Positions 1 to 6,440 of a DNA stretch of 8,813 nucleotides are shown here, piece after piece. Source of the DNA: Chryseobacterium gleum (GTDB lineage: Bacteria; Bacteroidota; Bacteroidia; Flavobacteriales_D; Crocinitomicaceae); assembly GCA_945877005.1 (NCBI GenBank), contig CAMCQL010000069.1, positions 1-8,813 on the forward strand, read 5' to 3'. The notes beneath the pieces were generated by a model. It made no database searches, was not told the DNA's origin, and saw only the letters and a list, made by a program, of their open reading frames with translations. Position numbers and translations under genes: made by a program. Each line of letters starts with the position of its first letter. Within the stretch, counting starts at the first letter, position 1.

Positions 1-17
1 GAAAAAGAAGAAAAGAA

Positions 18-37
18 AAATAGTAAAAAAACTATTT
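18..37. terminator. Short AT-rich inverted repeat, possible weak terminator
   Basis: AAATAGT (18-24) and ACTATTT (31-37) are perfect 7-bp inverted arms around a six-A loop, followed on the plus strand by a T-rich stretch at about 48-58. It could end transcription of a gene lying left of the window. The stem has only one G-C pair and the region is very AT-rich, so chance formation is quite possible. No coding sequence is visible around it. Confidence 0.2.
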
Positions 38-150
38 CTAATCTACATTTTTTCATTTTAAAAGATCCTTTGAATAATCCCATTTATTTAAAATCGTATC
101 TGGTTTTTTTTATCAAACCCAACTTTTATTACTTTCACACTTTAAAATCA

Positions 151-220
151 TCAAACAAATGACAAAATTATTGTTAATTATTCAAATAATGACAAAATAC
201 TTCAAATAATATCAAATTCG
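151..220 (+). repeat. Three related direct repeats upstream of the TonB receptor gene
   Basis: Three imperfect copies of a TCAAAtaATGACAAAAT-like unit start at about 151, 182 and 202. The second and third are 20 bp apart and share an exact TTCAAATAAT (181-190 and 201-210); the first and second share ATGACAAAAT. They lie 70-140 bp before the receptor start, where a regulator could bind. The rest of the 287-bp leader is AT-rich, and I found no TAnnTTTG box close to the start codon. An operator role is inference; low-complexity sequence is the main alternative. Confidence 0.3.
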
Positions 221-287
221 ATGTCATTTAATAATACGTAAACAAAAACTAAATAGTTACATAAGATTTACAAAAAAAAGATACTTT

Positions 288-2630
288 ATGAAAACAATAC
301 TTTTTACAGTGCTATTACTTATTCCATTTTTACATTTCTCTCAAAATCAAACTGTTAAAGGAAATGTTATGGACAAAGAATCTCAAGTGACATTACCAGG
401 AGTAGTTGTGACATTGAAAACAGATCCACCGACAAAAACACTTACTGATAACATAGGGAATTTTAAGCTGGAAAACATCGCTCCAGGGAGGTACGATCTT
501 CATTTAAAATATCTTGGATACAAAGAATTACTCATTCCCAATGTGATTGTGACTTCGGGAAAAGAAGTCGTGCTTGACTTCAGTATGGAAGAATTGATCA
601 ATGAAGTAAACGAAGTGGTTGTCACAGGTTCAAAAAAACACGAAACAATCAATGAATTATCGACAGTCAGTGCGCGATCATTCAGTACAGAAGAAGTCAA
701 TCGTTTTGCTGGAGGTCGATCAGATCCTTCGCGTTTGGCGGCTAACTTTGCTGGAGTAAACGCGAATAATGATGCGCGAAATGACATTGTGATTCGAGGT
801 AATTCTCCTTCAGGGGTATTGTGGCGAATTGAAGGATTAAATGTGCCAAATCCTAACCATTTTGCAACAATGGGAAATACGGGAGGACCCGTTAGCGCAA
901 TCAATACGAATTTATTAAAGAACTCAGATTTCTTCACTTCCGCATTTCCAGCTGAATATGGAAACGCAAACGCTGGTGTTTTTGATTTAGGATTACGGAA
1001 TGGAAACACAGATAAACGCGAACATTTATTTCAATTTGGACTGATTACAGGATTAGAAGCGATGACGGAAGGTCCTATTAAAAAAGGAAATGGTTCGTCT
1101 TACTTAATTTCCTATAGACATGCATTCACTGGAATCGCTCAGAAAATGGGGTTCAATATCGGAACAACAGCCACTCCATTTTTTCAAGACCTCTCTTTTA
1201 AAATCAATAGTGGTTCAACAAAATTGGGTAAATTCTCACTCTTTGGAATCAATGGAAATAGCCAAGTAAACTTTAAACACGACAATCCAGATACGAATGA
1301 TTTATTCGCAATTCCAAATAGGGACTCTTATTTTACAAGCAAACTAAGAGTCGTTGGCTTATCCCATTTTATTCGAATCAATGATAAATCCTATTTGAAA
1401 ACCATTATCGGTGTAAGTTCAACAGGTTCTCATTATGACGAAGATTCTGTAAACTCCGTTACTAAAGAAAAAACAGCCGTAATTAAAAACTTTACACAAC
1501 AAAATAGGTATGTGCTAAACACTTCGTATAATTTAAAAGTCAATGCCAAAACTTTTATTAAAATTGGGATCGTTGAAGAGGTACTAAATTTAAACCTATT
1601 TTATAAAACTAGAAACTTCAGTCCTGACTGGATTCAAATATTTGACACCAAAGATCAAACTTCCTTGTTTCAATCCTATGCTCACCTCAAACATTCCTTC
1701 ACCGATAAATTGACTTTAAATCTTGGTTTACACACACAGCATCTTGCATTGAACAAATCAAATGCCATCGAACCTAGAGCAGGTTTAAAATACCAACCAA
1801 ATGCTAAAAACACCTTTAGCTTTGGCTATGGTTTCCACAGCCAGATGCAACCGCTTGACATCTATTTTTACAGAGAGCTGAACTTAAAACAAAGTAACCT
1901 TGATTTAGATTTCACAAAAAGTCATCACTACGTAATTGGATACGATTTACTTCCGTTTCCTAATTGGCGTTTAAAATCAGAGGTTTATTATCAACAAATA
2001 CTCAATGCACCCGTAACAGAAACACCAAGTAGCTACTCTGTTTTAAATGTTGGAGCAACATTTAATCCAAATGAAACAGGCAATTTGGTAAATAAAGGAG
2101 AGGGTAAAAACTATGGTATTGAACTAACACTTGAAAAATTCTTTAGTCATGGTTATTATGGTTTATTCAGTAGTAGCTTGTATTCCTCTACTTACACAGG
2201 GAGTGATAAAGTAGAAAGAAACACCGCGTTCAATACAAAATTTGTTTACAACGTTCTTGTAGGAAAAGAATTTAAAATTGGAAAAGACAATCAAAATACG
2301 TTTTCCATCGATGTTAAATTTACACATGCAGGAGGAAGGTATTTTACACCCGTCAATTTAATTGCATCTCAAATTGAAAAAAGACAAATAGAATATACCG
2401 ATAAAGCATACAGTGAGAGAAATCCTGAATTTTTACGATTGGACGTTAAATTTGGGATAGTATTAAATAGTAAAAAATGGAAAATATCAAATGCTTTGTA
2501 CCTTGACATAAACAATGTCACCAATCATCAAAATGTATTCGCACAACGGTACAATGTTGTTACAAATACAATCAATACAGCTTATCAAATAGGATTTTTT
2601 CCCAACTTTGTATACCGATTCCAATTTTAA
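288..2630 (+). CDS. TonB-dependent outer-membrane receptor with carboxypeptidase-regulatory-like N-terminal domain
   Basis: Predicted outer-membrane gated channel that imports a scarce ligand (iron chelate, vitamin, sugar or peptide) using TonB-ExbBD energy. Residues 1-19 form a Sec signal peptide (MKTILF, hydrophobic core, cleavage near FSQ). Residues 22-98 match the CarboxypepD_reg-like beta-sandwich (VKGNVMDKES, LPGVVVTL, GNFKLENIAPGRYDLHLKYLGY). VNEVVVTGS at 107-115 leads into the plug (about 115-240: VIRGNSPSGVLWRIEGLNVPNPNHF, split here as 168-180 and 181-192; FPAEYGNANAGVFDL). The rest is a beta-barrel ending in the terminal aromatic expected for outer-membrane insertion (VYRFQF). At 780 residues it is shorter than typical SusC proteins (about 1000) and no SusD partner is adjacent, so polysaccharide uptake is not indicated. 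The substrate cannot be read from the sequence. The ATG is chosen because the signal peptide starts there; no clear Shine-Dalgarno is present. A HAD hydrolase gene follows 25 bp downstream. Confidence 0.93.
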   Translation: MKTILFTVLLLIPFLHFSQNQTVKGNVMDKESQVTLPGVVVTLKTDPPTKTLTDNIGNFKLENIAPGRYDLHLKYLGYKELLIPNVIVTSGKEVVLDFSMEELINEVNEVVVTGSKKHETINELSTVSARSFSTEEVNRFAGGRSDPSRLAANFAGVNANNDARNDIVIRGNSPSGVLWRIEGLNVPNPNHFATMGNTGGPVSAINTNLLKNSDFFTSAFPAEYGNANAGVFDLGLRNGNTDKREHLFQFGLITGLEAMTEGPIKKGNGSSYLISYRHAFTGIAQKMGFNIGTTATPFFQDLSFKINSGSTKLGKFSLFGINGNSQVNFKHDNPDTNDLFAIPNRDSYFTSKLRVVGLSHFIRINDKSYLKTIIGVSSTGSHYDEDSVNSVTKEKTAVIKNFTQQNRYVLNTSYNLKVNAKTFIKIGIVEEVLNLNLFYKTRNFSPDWIQIFDTKDQTSLFQSYAHLKHSFTDKLTLNLGLHTQHLALNKSNAIEPRAGLKYQPNAKNTFSFGYGFHSQMQPLDIYFYRELNLKQSNLDLDFTKSHHYVIGYDLLPFPNWRLKSEVYYQQILNAPVTETPSSYSVLNVGATFNPNETGNLVNKGEGKNYGIELTLEKFFSHGYYGLFSSSLYSSTYTGSDKVERNTAFNTKFVYNVLVGKEFKIGKDNQNTFSIDVKFTHAGGRYFTPVNLIASQIEKRQIEYTDKAYSERNPEFLRLDVKFGIVLNSKKWKISNALYLDINNVTNHQNVFAQRYNVVTNTINTAYQIGFFPNFVYRFQF

Positions 2631-2655
2631 AATACCATCATAAACTAATTGACCA

Positions 2656-3285
2656 ATGAATAAAATTGACTTATCAAGCATAGATGCAATCCTATTTGAT
2701 TTAGGAGGAGTATTAATCAACTTAGATTACACACTTACAACCAAAGCATTTGAGCATTTAGGCATCGAACATTTCTCAACCCTCTACTCACAAGCACAAC
2801 AATCGGGATTATTTGATGAATTTGAAAAAGGAAAATGTTCTATTCCTTATTTTGTCAATCATTTGTTAGATTATTTGCCAAGCGGAACTACAGCCAAACA
2901 AGTAGTGGATGCATGGAATGCCATGATATTGAACTTCCCGGAAGAAAATTTAGAGTTATTGCAACTACTAAAAAATAAAAAAAGAACCTTTTTGTTAAGC
3001 AATACAAACGACATTCACATCCAAAAAGTACACAGAGAACTTCAAAAAGTTTCAGAAGAGAAAACATTGCATCCTTACTTTGAAAAAGTCTACTTTTCAT
3101 GTGATATTGCACTCAGAAAACCTGATGCTGAAATCTTTGAATTAGTATTGAGAGAGAATCAACTTACTGCTTCAAGAACGCTTTTTATTGATGACTCAGA
3201 ACAACACATAGAAAGTGCGAATAAACTTGGCTTACAAACTTATTTTTTAACGAACAAAGAAAAAATAACTCAATTATTTTCTTGA
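2656..3285 (+). CDS. HAD-superfamily hydrolase, YihX-like (subfamily IA)
   Basis: Cytosolic phosphatase-like protein of the haloacid dehalogenase superfamily, 209 residues, close to the usual length for YihX-type sugar-phosphate phosphatases. Motif I is ILFDLGGVLINL with nucleophile Asp15. The second Asp of the usual DxD is Gly17, as in the DLGN/DLGG subgroup to which E. coli YihX (alpha-D-glucose-1-phosphate phosphatase) belongs. A helical cap spans about 25-100. Motif II is LLSNTND (Ser115, Asn118), motif III is RKPDAEIF (Lys155), and motif IV is LFIDDSEQHI (Asp179, Asp180). The substrate is unknown; glucose 1-phosphate is only one possibility. It lies 25 bp after the TonB receptor on the same strand, so co-transcription is likely. 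Its last 16 bp overlap the convergent epimerase gene. No strong ribosome-binding site is seen. Confidence 0.9.
   Translation: MNKIDLSSIDAILFDLGGVLINLDYTLTTKAFEHLGIEHFSTLYSQAQQSGLFDEFEKGKCSIPYFVNHLLDYLPSGTTAKQVVDAWNAMILNFPEENLELLQLLKNKKRTFLLSNTNDIHIQKVHRELQKVSEEKTLHPYFEKVYFSCDIALRKPDAEIFELVLRENQLTASRTLFIDDSEQHIESANKLGLQTYFLTNKEKITQLFS
3257..3283. terminator. AT-rich hairpin at the convergent gene junction, candidate bidirectional terminator
   Basis: AAAATAA (3262-3268), loop CTCAA and TTATTTT (3274-3280) form a perfect 7-bp stem. It can extend with AAG/CTT across a 2-nt bulge. The hairpin sits on the stop codons of the two converging genes. On the minus strand the right arm merges into a T-rich tract, like an intrinsic terminator; on the plus strand the tail is weaker. 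The stem core has no G-C pair, so stability is low. It is the only terminator candidate between the two transcripts. Confidence 0.3.
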
Positions 3286-3671
3286 CACAATTCCACTAAC
3301 ACTCCATTGGATGAAGAGGGATGAAGAAAGACAACAAGTTTATTGTCTGCACCCAATTTTGGAATTTCATTCAATACTACGAATCCTTCCTCTTTTAAGC
3401 GCGATACTTCGGCGAAAATATCTTTCACGTCAAATGCAATGTGATGGATTCCTTGCCCTTTTTTAGAGATGAATTTAGAAATCGGACTTGATTCAGTTGT
3501 TCCTTGAAGTAACTCTATTTTGGATTCTCCCACTTGAAAAAAAGCCGTTAAAACACCTTCACTTTCGACTGCTTCTGTTTTATAACACGAAGTGTTTAAT
3601 AATTTTTCGTAAACTGAAATTGCATCTTCTAAATTCGAAACTGCAATTCCAATGTGTTCAATTTTATTCAC
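3270..3671 (-). CDS. mce: Methylmalonyl-CoA epimerase
   Basis: Interconverts (R)- and (S)-methylmalonyl-CoA, linking propionyl-CoA/succinyl-CoA metabolism to the B12-dependent mutase. The 133 residues make one vicinal-oxygen-chelate fold (two beta-alpha-beta-beta-beta modules), the usual size. Signature segments are EHIGIAVSNLEDAI with metal ligand candidate His6, KIELLQ (Glu53), GIHHIAFDV (His76/His77), FLHPSSSNGVLVEL (Glu127 ligand/base). The common GAGG and HPK motifs read GADN and HPS here, minor departures. The start is GTG, 2 bp after the stop of the upstream secreted-protein gene, so the two are almost certainly one transcript. The 3' end overlaps the convergent HAD gene by 16 bp. Mutase genes are not in the window. 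A different VOC-family lyase is the main alternative, but the overall match to the epimerase is good. Confidence 0.9.
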   Translation of the reverse strand: MNKIEHIGIAVSNLEDAISVYEKLLNTSCYKTEAVESEGVLTAFFQVGESKIELLQGTTESSPISKFISKKGQGIHHIAFDVKDIFAEVSRLKEEGFVVLNEIPKLGADNKLVVFLHPSSSNGVLVELCQENN

Positions 3672-3673
3672 GC

Positions 3674-4474
3674 TTAACTTTTGAAGAATTTCTCTGTCTT
3701 ATTATCAAAATTAATGTAATAAGCACCTTTTACGAGAGTTGTACAGTTGACTGAAGATCCACAGCCTTTTTTAATAATATTTCCATAGGCATCGTAAATT
3801 TCATACTTCGTTTCTATCGGTTGATCGCCCGCTGTAAATGTAATGTCTGTTTTTACCTTTATTGGATTTTTCTTAATATCTGGCAAACTTGATTCAAATT
3901 TCACCTCTTTCGAAGTACGTTTTGTTCCAGTGTAATCCACTTGTACAACGCGAACGGTGTTTTCACCTGAGTGCGCCACCACTTGAAATTCATACTGATT
4001 TGTCCCAGAACCTTTTCCTTTTCCTTGAACTTGTCCCACATCGACCCATTTATTCCAACGGTATTGCTCAACAATAAAAGGTAATTTACCATCTTCAATC
4101 GTAGTCACCCAAAACAATCGACCAGCATTAGAAACAGTGATTTCTGTTACTTTAAATGTGCTTTTTGGCAATAAAACTTCTGGATTCAATATTTTAGGAG
4201 TACAATTTTTGTTGTGCTCTATGACGATGAACACTTGCTGTCCTATCTTAAAATTAAAATAAGAAAAATCGATTTCAAAAGCACTTGCACCTAAACCACC
4301 CGGCATAATGTTTCCATTAACGGTAACCTTTGTGGCACAATATCCAAATCCATCAGGATCTTCAGGATTTTGAACGATTAAATTTTTCCCTTGATAAGTA
4401 CCTTCTATTGACAAAGCTGCGAACAACAAATGCGTCAATAATACCAAACAAGAAGTTAAAAATAATCGCAACAT
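3674..4474 (-). CDS. Secreted protein with probable type IX secretion C-terminal domain
   Basis: Function not recognised. The 266 residues begin with a signal peptide (MLRLFLTSCLVLLTHLLFA, cleavage about residue 19-20). The Cys at position 9 lies inside the hydrophobic core and does not form a lipobox. Residues 22-125 form a beta-rich domain with Cys46 and Cys91. Residues 130-197 look Ig/fibronectin-like (LPFIVEQYRWNKWVDVG, then HSGENTVRVVQVDYTG). Residues about 205-266 resemble a type A T9SS sorting domain: KYEIYDAYGNIIKKG, LVKGAYYINFDN, and a basic end KTEKFFKS. This suggests export across the outer membrane and surface anchoring or release. Within that domain the Cys238/Cys244 pair is unusual and could form a disulfide. 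The gene ends 2 bp before the epimerase GTG start. A 159-bp gap with a promoter-like pair precedes it. Confidence is high that it is a gene, moderate for the T9SS assignment. Confidence 0.8.
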   Translation of the reverse strand: MLRLFLTSCLVLLTHLLFAALSIEGTYQGKNLIVQNPEDPDGFGYCATKVTVNGNIMPGGLGASAFEIDFSYFNFKIGQQVFIVIEHNKNCTPKILNPEVLLPKSTFKVTEITVSNAGRLFWVTTIEDGKLPFIVEQYRWNKWVDVGQVQGKGKGSGTNQYEFQVVAHSGENTVRVVQVDYTGTKRTSKEVKFESSLPDIKKNPIKVKTDITFTAGDQPIETKYEIYDAYGNIIKKGCGSSVNCTTLVKGAYYINFDNKTEKFFKS

Positions 4475-4500
4475 ATCTAATTATCCAGAAAACGGAAGTA

Positions 4501-4532
4501 CAAGTTTAAAACTTTATTTCTCAAGTTACAAA
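4501..4532 (-). promoter_or_regulatory. Candidate Bacteroidota promoter for the secreted protein-epimerase unit
   Basis: Read on the minus strand, TTTG (4529-4532), 20 nt, then TAAACTTG (4501-4508) matches the Bacteroidota pattern TTTG-N19-21-TAnnTTTG with one mismatch (C for T). Transcription would start about 4495, giving a leader of roughly 20 nt. The -7 box overlaps a perfect 13-bp palindrome, AAGTTTAAAACTT (4502-4514). The fit in position is good, but AT-rich DNA makes near matches common. Confidence 0.4.
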
Positions 4533-4550
4533 AAAAATTATTGACAATAA

Positions 4551-4584
4551 ACTTGTTAAAAATAAATCTAATTGTAAAACAAGT
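4551..4584 (-). terminator. Inverted repeat in the 159-bp gap after the beta-barrel gene
   Basis: ACTTGTT (4551-4557) and AACAAGT (4578-4584) are perfect 7-bp arms around a 20-nt loop. On the minus strand the structure comes about 50 nt after the beta-barrel stop codon and is followed by a T-rich stretch, so it could end that transcript. The long loop and weak stem make this doubtful; it could equally be a protein-binding site. Confidence 0.22.
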
Positions 4585-4633
4585 GTTTAAAGTTAAAAAT
4601 TGACTAATTTATATGCACTATTACTAATTTATT

Positions 4634-5407
4634 TTACCATTCTGGACATGACATACAACCTCCTTTTTTTCGTTTATGAAGGTAAAATCCACCTACCATT
4701 TGCATTCCAAGAACTGCCGTTTTTTGAGACATATATTCGTCGATCGAAGCAGATATCGCTACACGAGATTGATGCAAATATGAAAGTACTAACGTTGGTG
4801 CTAAATAAAATCGTTGCCTCCATACAAAACGTGGAGCTGCTTGTAACGTTAACCCTAATCCAGAAATAGAAAAAGTACTTGGATTAGTAGATTCGTTCAC
4901 TTGAAAATTCGTCGATGAAAACAATGGCCCTGCTCCTATGGTGTAATGCATTAATAAAGTCCACCGTTGGTCGTAAGAACCACTCCATCTGTCTGTTCTC
5001 GAAAAATTTATTCGAGGATATAAAATACCCTTTAATTGATCGTAGACAAAAGGAAGCGCTACGTCTTTTCCTCGTACAGCATACTTCAATTGTTCAATTG
5101 CCAATGAAACAGAATATTTGTTTTTAAAATAATAGCCAAACTGTGCATGAAATTGAGTGGAAAAAGCAGTCGAAGGAGCGAGGGCATCCACAGGATCAGT
5201 TGCCTGATCCTGCGCCCTTACATTTGTATAAGTAATGGTTTGATCAACACCCGTTGTATGTACCAATTTACTAGGAAAATAGGCGTACTTAGCATACCCC
5301 CAATCAAAAAAAAAGGTGCCTTTCCCTTGCGCTTTTGCAAGTTGAGTTCTTCCTGAGAAAGAATACAGAAAGAATACAAAAAGTGTAAAAAACCGAATCA
5401 ACTTCAC
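4634..5407 (-). CDS. Outer-membrane beta-barrel-like protein with Cys-X-X-Cys tail
   Basis: Precise role unknown. The 257 residues begin with a signal peptide (MKLIRFFTLFVFFLYSFSG). The mature start, GTFFFDWGYAKYAYFPSK followed by YTNVRAQDQ, resembles the WGYNRxxYTxSD...xxVxAxD motif that I associate with a Bacteroidota family of about 250-residue outer-membrane barrels. Alternating hydrophobic/polar strands continue throughout (HAQFGYYFKNKYSVSLAIEQLKY, split as 87-96 and 97-109; LQAAPRFVWRQRFYLAPTLVLSYL in 188-211; LGMQMVGGFYLHK). The protein does not end on a barrel strand: a basic, Cys-bearing tail follows (KRKKGGCMSCPEW, 245-257). The start is GTG; it is preferred because the signal peptide begins there and the gap to the upstream pseudouridine synthase gene is only 10 bp. 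The two genes are probably co-transcribed; a functional link is not evident. The gene contains a strong hairpin at 5181-5218. Confidence 0.82.
   Translation of the reverse strand: MKLIRFFTLFVFFLYSFSGRTQLAKAQGKGTFFFDWGYAKYAYFPSKLVHTTGVDQTITYTNVRAQDQATDPVDALAPSTAFSTQFHAQFGYYFKNKYSVSLAIEQLKYAVRGKDVALPFVYDQLKGILYPRINFSRTDRWSGSYDQRWTLLMHYTIGAGPLFSSTNFQVNESTNPSTFSISGLGLTLQAAPRFVWRQRFYLAPTLVLSYLHQSRVAISASIDEYMSQKTAVLGMQMVGGFYLHKRKKGGCMSCPEW
5181..5218 (-). repeat. Strong GNRA-tetraloop hairpin inside the beta-barrel coding sequence
   Basis: On the mRNA (minus) strand, CAGGATCAG, loop GCAA, CTGATCCTG gives a perfect 9-bp stem closed by a GNRA-type tetraloop (5191-5212). An outer AGGGC/GCCCT pairing (5181-5185 with 5214-5218) extends it across an asymmetric internal loop (1 nt against 5 nt). 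It encodes residues around 64-76 of the barrel protein (RAQDQATDPVDAL), just after the conserved N-terminal motif. The GC content is well above the surroundings. It is seen directly; any role in translation, stability or as a mobile repeat is inference. Confidence 0.6.
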
Positions 5408-5417
5408 TTGATTGAAA

Positions 5418-6365
5418 TTAACTCATTTTTAAAAAGCCTACTTCTTGCTCTGTTAAATGGCGGTAATAACTTCTTGGTAAATCTTTCTTCGTTAATCCTG
5501 AAAATTGCACTCTGTCTAATTTTACAACAGTATAACCAAGTGCTTCAAACATTCTTCGAACGATTCTGTTTCTTCCTGAGTGTATTTCTACTCCAATTTC
5601 TCGTCCTCCCGTGTTTGGAATAAACTCTAATTTATCGCATTCGATTTTTCCATCGTCTAAATAAATCCCTTTTCTAAGTTTCTCCGCATCCTCTGAAGTG
5701 AATGTTTTGTGTAACTCAACATGATAAATTTTAGCAGCTTTGTAACGTGGATGTGTTAATTTTTTAGCTAAATCTCCATCATTTGTAAACAATAACACCC
5801 CAGTTGTATCTCTGTCTAACCTACCTACTGGATAAATTCTTTCTTTACATGCCTTACGAACCAATGACATTACTGTTTTTCTTCCCAAAGGATCATCCAT
5901 TGTAGTGATGAAATCTTTTGGTTTATTTAATAATACATATCGTTTATGTTCCGCTTGAACTGTTTCACCGTCGTATTTTACCACATCACCAGGATGAATT
6001 TTAAATCCAAGCTCAACAATAATTTTATCATTTACACTGATTACACCTGATTGAATCAATACATCTGCATCTCTTCTAGAAGCAACGCCAGCAGTAGATA
6101 AAAACTTATTCAAACGAATTTCATTTTCGTTGAATTTTGGCATTGGATCCCCTTTTCGTTCCCTTTGTTTGAAATGTGGTTTTGTTTTTAATTTAGATTT
6201 TTCTTCTTTCGCATCTGTTTTCACTTCAGCCGTAGGAAAATCTTTTTTAATCTCTTTTACTTTGGTAGCAGCTGTTGCGCCGTTAGAGAATTTTTTTGGA
6301 CGTCCTTTTAATTTAGAAAGCGGACTAGGCTTACTGTTTTTTTTTCTTGTGTTCATCGCGAGCAT
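5418..6365 (-). CDS. rluB: rRNA large/small subunit pseudouridine synthase, RluB/RsuA family
   Basis: Isomerises a specific uridine in ribosomal RNA to pseudouridine; the RluB-like assignment suggests 23S rRNA helix 89-93 region, but RluE/RluF/RsuA paralogues cannot be excluded. Residues 82-130 form an S4 RNA-binding domain (IRLNKFLSTAGVASRRDAD, VNDKIIVELGFKIHPGD). The catalytic domain follows (about 142-306), with GRLDRDTTGVLLFTNDGDLA carrying catalytic Asp184, then HPRYKAAKIYHV and SGRNRIVRRMFEALGYTV. Residues 1-80 are a lysine-rich, low-complexity extension (KKNSKPSPLSKLKGRPKK), probably disordered and RNA-binding, as in many Bacteroidota members. The start is uncertain: ATG at 6365, or Met4 at 6356, which leaves a longer leader after the -7 box at 6384-6391. 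The barrel gene follows 10 bp later. Confidence 0.9.
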   Translation of the reverse strand: MLAMNTRKKNSKPSPLSKLKGRPKKFSNGATAATKVKEIKKDFPTAEVKTDAKEEKSKLKTKPHFKQRERKGDPMPKFNENEIRLNKFLSTAGVASRRDADVLIQSGVISVNDKIIVELGFKIHPGDVVKYDGETVQAEHKRYVLLNKPKDFITTMDDPLGRKTVMSLVRKACKERIYPVGRLDRDTTGVLLFTNDGDLAKKLTHPRYKAAKIYHVELHKTFTSEDAEKLRKGIYLDDGKIECDKLEFIPNTGGREIGVEIHSGRNRIVRRMFEALGYTVVKLDRVQFSGLTKKDLPRSYYRHLTEQEVGFLKMS

Positions 6366-6383
6366 AATTTATAAAAGCCACTG

Positions 6384-6391
6384 CAAAAGTA
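6384..6391 (-). promoter_or_regulatory. Perfect Bacteroidota -7 box upstream of the pseudouridine synthase
   Basis: The minus strand reads TACTTTTG followed by CA, an exact TAnnTTTG match in the 75-bp gap between the NAD kinase stop and the pseudouridine synthase start. Transcription would begin about 6379, leaving a leader of about 14 nt (ATG 6365) or 23 nt (ATG 6356). A clear TTG at -33 is missing; that position is T-rich. It indicates that this gene pair can be transcribed separately from nadK. Confidence 0.55.
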
Positions 6392-6440
6392 GTGCAATAA
6401 ACTCAGCTTAAAAATAATTTTTTAGTAAATTAATAATGGA

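Noticed and set aside
500..1009. A 169-codon open frame antisense to the TonB receptor
   Set aside because: It lies fully opposite the conserved carboxypeptidase-like and plug domains, has no recognisable motif and is explained by codon bias of the true gene.
4600..4869. An 89-codon plus-strand frame over the end of the beta-barrel gene
   Set aside because: It is mostly antisense to a well-supported gene and has no family resemblance or initiation signal.
6130..6411. A 93-codon plus-strand frame with hydrophobic segments, membrane-protein-like
   Set aside because: It is the complement of the lysine-rich N-terminus of the pseudouridine synthase; AAA/AAG codons read backwards give Phe and Leu, which mimic membrane segments.
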